Below are positions 6,557-11,086 of a stretch of 11,086 bases of DNA, one piece after another. The translations under genes and the position numbers were made by a program. Within the stretch, counting starts at the first letter, position 1, and every line of letters starts with the position of its first letter. Below the pieces are notes generated by a model. It searched no databases and had not been told where the DNA came from. It saw only the letters and a list, made by a program, of their open reading frames with translations. This stretch comes from Oscillospiraceae bacterium (lineage in GTDB: Bacteria; Bacillota; Clostridia; Oscillospirales; Ruminococcaceae). Location of the stretch: the NCBI GenBank assembly GCA_900768675.1, contig CAAGDT010000049.1, positions 1 to 11,086 on the forward strand, in the 5' to 3' direction.

Positions 6557-6585
6557 TTGACAACGCCGCTTTAACATAATAAACT
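6557..6585 (+). promoter_or_regulatory. Sigma-A promoter of the pot operon
   Basis: A perfect -35 TTGACA (6557-6562), a 17-nt spacer and TAAACT (6580-6585) are present. The start near 6592 gives a leader of about 60 nt holding two small hairpins, TATGC/GCATA (6593-6607) and CAGCC/GGCTG (6615-6627), before the ribosome binding site AAGGAAGGA (6634-6642). The -10 box and its following ATA are the same as in the yerC-like operon promoter. Confidence 0.8.
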
Positions 6586-6652
6586 ATATGCGTATGCTTT
6601 TTGCATAACCGTTACAGCCGCAGGCTGCAAAAAAAGGAAGGAAAAAAGCTTG

Positions 6653-7696
6653 ATGGAAAATATTATAAGTCTGAAAAACATAGTTGTAAGCTTCGATAAC
6701 GAGCAGATTTTGAAATGCATAAATCTGGATATAAAGGACAAGGAGTTCGTTACGCTCTTAGGTCCCTCGGGCTGCGGTAAAACTACCACACTTCGCATTA
6801 TCGGCGGTTTTTTAACCCCCGACAGCGGGGACGTTATGCTTGAGGGCAAGCGGATAAACGACCTGCCGCCCCATAAAAGAAACGTAAATACGGTTTTCCA
6901 GAGGTACGCTCTTTTCCCGCACCTTAATGTGTATGACAATATCGCCTTCGGTCTTCGGGTAAAGAAGCTGCCCGAAAAGGAGATTCAGAAGCGGGTGGGC
7001 GAGATGCTGGAAATGGTTAACCTTATAGGCTACGAAAAGCGCTCCGTAAACCGCCTTTCGGGAGGTCAGCAGCAGCGTGTCGCTATCGCCCGTGCCCTTG
7101 TAAACCGCCCGAAAATTCTGCTGCTGGACGAGCCTCTGGGCGCTCTCGACTTAAAGCTTCGCAAGGATATGCAGACGGAGCTAAGAAAAATTCAGCAGGC
7201 TTTAGAGCTTACCTTCGTCTACGTTACCCACGACCAGGAGGAGGCTCTCACCATGAGCGATACCGTTGTGGTTATGAACAACGGCACAATTCAGCAGATA
7301 GGCCCCCCCACCGACATCTACAACGAGCCGATAAACGCCTTTGTTGCAGACTTTATCGGAGAAAGCAACATCGTAAACGGAAAAATGCCGAAGGACTGCC
7401 TTGTGGAGTTTGCGGGAAAGCAATTTGAGTGCGTGGACAAGGGCTTCTCCCCCGACGAAACAGTGGACGTGGTGGTGCGCCCTGAGGACGTTAAGATTAT
7501 TCCTGCCGCAGAAGCAAAGCTTACCGGCATTGTTGAATCCGTGGTGTTCAAGGGAGTACACTATGAAATGATAGTGGACAGCGTTGACCACAAGTGGATG
7601 ATACATTCAACGAAATACGAGCCGGTGGGTACAATGATAGGAATGACCTTCGACCCCTACGATATTCACATCATGAAGAAGCTTAAGGAGGACTGA
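6653..7696 (+). CDS. potA: Spermidine/putrescine ABC transporter ATPase PotA
   Basis: This is a 347-aa cytosolic ATPase that powers polyamine import by the PotABCD complex. Motifs in order are Walker A GPSGCGKT (37-44), Q-loop Gln83 (VFQRYALFPH), signature LSGGQQQR (135-142), Walker B ILLLDE (155-160), D-loop GALD (163-166) and switch His193 (VTHDQ). The C-terminal region (about 235-345, including VVVRPEDVKI) is the TOBE domain found in the PotA/MalK group. All catalytic residues are intact. The ATG at 6653 is chosen; a TTG directly before it (6650) has slightly better spacing to the ribosome binding site and would add one Met. It is the first gene of the operon and is followed 2 nt later by potB, whose ribosome binding site lies inside the end of this gene. 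Confidence 0.95.
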   Translation: MENIISLKNIVVSFDNEQILKCINLDIKDKEFVTLLGPSGCGKTTTLRIIGGFLTPDSGDVMLEGKRINDLPPHKRNVNTVFQRYALFPHLNVYDNIAFGLRVKKLPEKEIQKRVGEMLEMVNLIGYEKRSVNRLSGGQQQRVAIARALVNRPKILLLDEPLGALDLKLRKDMQTELRKIQQALELTFVYVTHDQEEALTMSDTVVVMNNGTIQQIGPPTDIYNEPINAFVADFIGESNIVNGKMPKDCLVEFAGKQFECVDKGFSPDETVDVVVRPEDVKIIPAAEAKLTGIVESVVFKGVHYEMIVDSVDHKWMIHSTKYEPVGTMIGMTFDPYDIHIMKKLKED

Positions 7697-7698
7697 AA

Positions 7699-8508
7699 TT
7701 GAAAAAGCTTAAGATTTTTGCTGCTCCCTACCTTGTGTGGATGATTGTTTTTATTGCAGTTCCCCTGCTTATGGTAGCCTACTTCGCCTTTACAGACGAC
7801 AGCGGCGCTTTTACCGTTGAGCATATCGCAAACGTGGGACAGTACGCAAATATTTTCGTGCGCTCGATATGGCTTGCATTTATAGCTACCGTTATCTGCC
7901 TAATAATCGCCTACCCCATATCCTTTATGCTGTCCCGAATGAAAAAGCACCATCAGGGAACTATGCTTATGATAGTAATGCTTCCTATGTGGATGAACTT
8001 CCTGCTTAGAACCTACGCTTGGATGACCCTCCTTGGAAACAATGGGGTTATAAATTATCTCCTTGGACTTATCGGGCTTGGTCCCTTCAAGCTTATCAAC
8101 ACAGAGGGCGCTGTAATTCTCGGTATGGTGTACAACTACCTGCCCTTTATGATACTGCCCCTTTACTCGGTTATGGTTAAGATTGATAAATCCGTGCTTG
8201 AAGCCGCTTCCGACCTTGGGTGCAGCTCTGCGGGTACGCTGTTCAGGGTGGTTATCCCCCTTAGCCTGCCGGGAATTATGTCGGGAATAACTATGGTTTT
8301 CGTTCCTGCAATCAGTACCTTTATTATTTCAAGAATGTTAGGCGGCGGCTCGAATCTGCTTATCGGCGACCTTATTGAAATGCAGTTCCTCGGAAACTCC
8401 TACAATCCACATCTGGGAGCGGGAATTTCCCTTGTTCTTATGGTAATAATCCTGCTGATTATGACGATAATGAACCAGTTCGACACCGACGACCAGGTGC
8501 TTATATAA
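7699..8508 (+). CDS. potB: Spermidine/putrescine ABC transporter permease PotB
   Basis: This is a 269-aa inner-membrane permease with six predicted helices (about 8-30, 57-80, 90-110, 136-158, 193-213, 241-260). The cytosolic EAA loop, which docks on the PotA ATPase, is at about 168-193 (EAASDLGCSSAGTLF followed by IPLSLPGI). The LPMWMNFLLRTYAWM segment (95-109) is characteristic of PotB. The start codon is TTG at 7699, with a full AAGGAGG at a 7-nt spacing; no ATG is available at this end. The TAA stop overlaps the ribosome binding site of potC. Length is normal for the family. Confidence 0.94.
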   Translation: MKKLKIFAAPYLVWMIVFIAVPLLMVAYFAFTDDSGAFTVEHIANVGQYANIFVRSIWLAFIATVICLIIAYPISFMLSRMKKHHQGTMLMIVMLPMWMNFLLRTYAWMTLLGNNGVINYLLGLIGLGPFKLINTEGAVILGMVYNYLPFMILPLYSVMVKIDKSVLEAASDLGCSSAGTLFRVVIPLSLPGIMSGITMVFVPAISTFIISRMLGGGSNLLIGDLIEMQFLGNSYNPHLGAGISLVLMVIILLIMTIMNQFDTDDQVLI

Positions 8509-8520
8509 GGAGGGGAAGAA

Positions 8521-9327
8521 ATGAAAAAGCTTGGAAAAATATATATGGGGCTGGTGCTGCTGTTCTTGTATGTGCCGATTTTCGTGCTGATTGTCTTTTC
8601 CTTTAACGAGACAAAAAGCCGCTCGGTTTTCAGCGGCTTTACCCTTGACTGGTACGCAAAGCTGTTCAAGAACGATATAATCATCTCCTCTCTTGTAAAT
8701 ACGATTATTATTGCAGTTGTAGCAAGCATAGCTGCAACGATTTTAGGAACGCTGGCTGCAATCGGCATAAACTCAATGAAGAAGCTTCCGAAGGCAATTG
8801 TGCTTAACATTACGAATATGCCCGTAATCAACCCGGAAATTGTAACGGGTGTTTCCCTTATGCTTCTTTTCGTCTTTTTTGCAGCAAGAATGAACTTTGA
8901 ATTCGGTTTTGTTACCCTGCTTATTGCACATATCACCTTTGACGTTCCCTACGTTATACTTAACGTTATGCCGAAGTTCAAGCAGATGGACCCGAATCTT
9001 TTTGAGGCTGCTCAGGATCTGGGGTGCAGTCCCTTCTCCGCCCTTTACAAGGTTATTCTCCCCGAAATTATGCCGGGTATTGTAAGCGGCTTTCTTATGT
9101 CCTTTACCTTTTCCCTTGACGACTTTGTAGTAAGCTATTTTACAACAGGCTCCACCTCCCAGACCCTGCCCATAACAATTTACTCAATGACAAGGCGGAA
9201 GATTTCCCCCGAAATTAACGCCCTTTCAACTCTTATCTTTATTGTGGTTGTAATCGTGCTTATCGTCAAGAACATAATTGAAAACCGCCAGTACAAAGCA
9301 AAAGCAAAGGAGAAACCGGAAGTCTGA
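8521..9327 (+). CDS. potC: Spermidine/putrescine ABC transporter permease PotC
   Basis: This 268-aa second permease forms the heterodimeric channel with PotB. It has the family opening LGKIYMGLVLLFLYVPIFVL, an SFNETKS motif (27-33), the EAA loop at about 162-187 (EAAQDLGCSPFSALYKVILP) and the late SFTFSLDDFVVSYFTTG segment (194-210) that is typical of PotC. Six helices are likely. The ATG at 8521 follows AAGGAGG at a 7-nt spacing. The TGA stop overlaps the potD ATG by one base. A 9-bp inverted repeat lies inside the gene at 8615-8640. The Lys-rich C-terminus is cytosolic. Confidence 0.94.
   Translation: MKKLGKIYMGLVLLFLYVPIFVLIVFSFNETKSRSVFSGFTLDWYAKLFKNDIIISSLVNTIIIAVVASIAATILGTLAAIGINSMKKLPKAIVLNITNMPVINPEIVTGVSLMLLFVFFAARMNFEFGFVTLLIAHITFDVPYVILNVMPKFKQMDPNLFEAAQDLGCSPFSALYKVILPEIMPGIVSGFLMSFTFSLDDFVVSYFTTGSTSQTLPITIYSMTRRKISPEINALSTLIFIVVVIVLIVKNIIENRQYKAKAKEKPEV
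8615..8640. promoter_or_regulatory. Terminator-like hairpin inside potC
   Basis: Perfect 9-bp arms AAAGCCGCT (8615-8623) and AGCGGCTTT (8632-8640) enclose an 8-nt loop within the coding sequence. On the minus strand the stem is followed by TTTTTGT, giving the shape of a terminator for antisense transcription. On the plus strand it could slow ribosomes or RNA polymerase about 95 nt into the gene. It may simply result from codon choice. Confidence 0.35.
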
Positions 9328-10595
9328 TGAAAAGAAGAATTTACAAAATTACCGCTCTTTTAGCTGCACTCTCCCTTTTATGCTCCTGCACCAACAGCGA
9401 AACAGAAACCGAAGAGGAAGAGGAGGAGCTTGAAGCACAGACCTTAACCGTGGAGGACGAGGAGTACTATACCCGATTTAAAGGTCAGGGACTTTCAATC
9501 AACGTTTACAACTGGGGCGAGTACATCTGCACAGGCGCAGACGAAGGCACTCTCAACGTAAACGCAGAGTTTGAAAAGCTTACGGGCATCAAGGTAAACT
9601 ACACCAACTATGCCACCAACGAGGAGCTTTACGCAAAGCTTAAGGGCGGCGGAGCAAGCTACGACGTCATTATCCCTTCCGACTATATGATTTCAAAAAT
9701 GATTAAGGAGGATATGATTCAGCCCCTTGACTTCGATAATATACCGAATTTCAAGTATATTATGGAGAATTTCAGAAACCCCGACTACGACAAGGAAAAC
9801 CTCTATTCCGTGCCTTACACTTGGGGAACGGTGGGCATTATCTACGACTCAACGGTTGTGGACATTCCCGAGGAGGAGATTGACTGGGATATACTCTGGA
9901 ACGAGGACTATCTCGACCAGATTCTTATGTTCGACAATCCCCGTGACGCCTTTGCAATTGCGGAGCTTATGCTGGGCTATTCTCTCAACACCGAGGATTC
10001 TGAGGAGCTTAACGCTGCGGCAGACAAGCTTATAGAGCAGAAGAAGGTTGTGCAGGGTCACGTTATGGACGAGATTTTTGATAAAATGGCGGCGGGTGAC
10101 GCATGGATTGCGCCCTACTACGCCGGCGACGCCCTTACGATTCTCGAACAGAACGAGGATTTGCGCTTTGTTGTTCCGAAAAGCGGCACTAACCTCTTTA
10201 TTGACGCTATCTGTATACCTACCTGCGCCAAACAGAAGGAAGCGGCGGAGATGTATATAAACTTCCTCTGCGAGCCGGATATTGCCTTTGCGAACATCGA
10301 CTATATCTGCTACTCAACCCCTCATTCCGCCGCCTTTGATATGCTGGACGAGGAGACCCGGGAAGACCCGGTTTCCTACCCGGACGAGGAGTTTATTGCG
10401 GAGAAAACCGAGATTTTCGTAAACCTCTCCGACGAGGCAAACCGGGAAATGCAGGAACTTTGGACAAAGATGAAATCCGCCGAGGACGAGAATGTGAACC
10501 GCTGGTTTGCGCCTGTTTTTCTTGTGGCAGGTATTGCGGCGATTATAGGGATACTGATTTATAGGTATATTAAGAATAAAAAGGATATATTTTAG
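9327..10595 (+). CDS. potD: Polyamine-binding lipoprotein PotD with C-terminal membrane helix
   Basis: This 422-aa substrate-binding protein delivers spermidine or putrescine to PotBC. A lipoprotein signal (KRR then a hydrophobic stretch) ends at LCSC, with Cys21 the likely lipidated residue. A strongly acidic linker follows (about 25-46, including six Glu in a row). The binding fold spans about 55-385, with YNWGEY (61-66), VPYTWGT (162-168), FDNPRDAF (202-209) and IDAICIP (292-298), which match PotD/PotF landmarks. It ends with a hydrophobic helix (about 394-411) and a Lys-rich tail, which ordinary PotD proteins of about 350 aa lack. The gene overlaps potC by one base (TGATG) and is the last gene of the operon. 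The family call is firm; the polyamine preferred is uncertain. Confidence 0.94.
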   Translation: MKRRIYKITALLAALSLLCSCTNSETETEEEEEELEAQTLTVEDEEYYTRFKGQGLSINVYNWGEYICTGADEGTLNVNAEFEKLTGIKVNYTNYATNEELYAKLKGGGASYDVIIPSDYMISKMIKEDMIQPLDFDNIPNFKYIMENFRNPDYDKENLYSVPYTWGTVGIIYDSTVVDIPEEEIDWDILWNEDYLDQILMFDNPRDAFAIAELMLGYSLNTEDSEELNAAADKLIEQKKVVQGHVMDEIFDKMAAGDAWIAPYYAGDALTILEQNEDLRFVVPKSGTNLFIDAICIPTCAKQKEAAEMYINFLCEPDIAFANIDYICYSTPHSAAFDMLDEETREDPVSYPDEEFIAEKTEIFVNLSDEANREMQELWTKMKSAEDENVNRWFAPVFLVAGIAAIIGILIYRYIKNKKDIF

Positions 10596-10599
10596 TATT

Positions 10600-10636
10600 A
10601 GCGGGCAGACATCAGTCTGCCCGCTTCAGTTTGTCT
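10600..10636 (+). terminator. Terminator of the pot operon
   Basis: A perfect 11-bp GC-rich stem (10600-10610 with 10615-10625) with an ATCA loop begins 5 nt after the potD stop. The tail, TCAGTTTGTCT, is only moderately U-rich. The stem is strong enough to act in either direction, though the minus-strand tail (AATACTAAAATAT) is poor in U. Confidence 0.75.
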
Positions 10637-10879
10637 ATAAACCACTATCTGCGTATGTCGGAACACGGAATCCCGAACATAGCTTTTCAGCAAAGAATAG
10701 GCAGGGTTATGTGGAATTACATGGTAAATATTCAGAGCTTTTTAACGCAAAATTATGGAGTTTTTCACTTTGAAAATAATGGTTGATATTATAACAAGCA
10801 ATTTGTGCAACCGCCTCCTGCACAATTTTTTCGGCGTAGTCTACCGCAAATTTTTCCATATATTTCAGATTTCTTATTG
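10637..10879. other. Non-coding stretch between pot terminator and structured element
   Basis: No convincing gene is seen on either strand. It holds a plus-strand terminator-like hairpin, TTGTGCA/TGCACAA (10803-10809 with 10819-10825), followed by six T (10826-10831). On the minus strand there is an extended -10-like TGTTATAAT (10796-10788) without a -35 box. An open minus-strand frame crosses it but starts inside the adjacent hairpin element and looks spurious. Confidence 0.4.
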
Positions 10880-11041
10880 ATACTAATAACCATTTAAACT
10901 CAGGAAATCTTTGCCGAAATCCGGCACCGCTATCGTCGTCAAAGAAACTTGACGTACATACAGTACGCCTGCGTTTCTTTTCCTCGATTTCGGCACCGCC
11001 TTTCTGCAAATCTTTTCCCTCGTTCAAACGGTTATTAGTAT
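10880..11041 (-). repeat. Structured palindromic element, copy 2 (long imperfect hairpin, RNA-like)
   Basis: The element is about 160 nt and folds on itself. The outer stem pairs 10880-10899 with 11022-11041: 18 Watson-Crick pairs plus two positions that are G-U only in minus-strand RNA. A short stem pairs GGAAA/TTTCC (10903-10907 with 11014-11018). A 10-bp stem pairs 10912-10921 with 10986-10995. The apical part has an 8-bp helix (10941-10948 with 10973-10980), the internal loop GCAGG (10972-10968) opposite TCAA (10952-10949), a 5-bp CGTAC/GTACG helix and a 5-nt loop. The apical part repeats copy 1 at 1-45 in layout and loop sequence. GCGGTGCCG also occurs twice as a direct repeat within it. 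Identity is unknown to me. Confidence 0.65.
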
Positions 11042-11086
11042 GAATAGCCCTTTGTGCCGGAAAAAAATATTCATGCCCGGATTGTA

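Noticed and set aside
8400..8936. 178-codon minus-strand frame antisense to potB/potC
   Set aside because: It covers two certain genes and the potB-potC junction, with no recognisable domain. It is a shadow frame.
10788..10796. Extended -10-like TGTTATAAT on the minus strand
   Set aside because: There is no -35 match at 16-18 nt and no gene follows before the pot terminator hairpin. The AT-rich context makes chance likely.
10707..11027. Minus-strand open frame of 106 codons, starting with TTG
   Set aside because: It starts inside the outer stem of the palindromic element, has no good ribosome binding site, and its first half merely translates the hairpin. No domain is recognised, so it is most likely spurious.
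1..11086. CRISPR array, tRNA/rRNA genes, transposase, phage or toxin-antitoxin genes
   Set aside because: No regularly spaced repeats, cloverleaf-like segments, or proteins of these kinds were recognised on either strand.

Overview
The window looks like chromosomal DNA from a low-to-mid GC Firmicute of the class Clostridia, probably a Ruminococcaceae/Oscillospiraceae-type gut bacterium. The grounds are strong AAGGAGG/AAAGGAAG ribosome binding sites, TTG starts, sigma-A type promoters, the B. subtilis-like families present (PtsG, YerC, YqeM-like methyltransferase, Hsp33) and small dispersed palindromic repeats. No taxonomic search was possible. No mobile-element protein, tRNA, rRNA or CRISPR array is visible.

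Layout. Positions 200-5349 are on the minus strand: a small two-helix membrane protein of unknown function (200-844), a one-chain glucose-family PTS permease EIICBA (972-3128), then a compact operon read right to left of a YerC/TrpR-like regulator (5047-5349), a class I SAM methyltransferase (4319-5047) and the redox chaperone Hsp33 (3427-4305). The regulator and methyltransferase genes overlap by one base. The Hsp33 gene starts with TTG, and its ribosome binding site overlaps the methyltransferase stop. A clear promoter at 5519-5547 drives this operon through a leader of about 160 nt that can fold into several helices.

Divergent from it, a polytopic membrane protein of unknown function (5679-6395) has its own near-consensus promoter. 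The right part is a complete polyamine ABC importer operon potA-potB-potC-potD (6653-10595), with a TTGACA-17-TAAACT promoter in front and an 11-bp hairpin behind. PotD carries a lipoprotein signal, a very acidic linker and, unusually, a predicted membrane helix at its C-terminus.

The protein-coding content is mostly ordinary housekeeping and nutrient uptake. The most interesting signals are non-coding. The two ends of the window (1-45, plus; 10880-11041, minus) carry versions of the same stem-loop: an identical asymmetric internal loop (GCAGG opposite TCAA) between two helices whose sequences differ but stay paired. In the right-hand copy, a 20-bp outer stem is continuous only as minus-strand RNA, because its two non-Watson-Crick positions are G-U on that strand. 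This suggests a family of structured RNAs or RNA-folding repeats. The other candidates are the folded leader of the yerC-like operon and an AT-rich repeat with a hairpin between hslO and ptsG.
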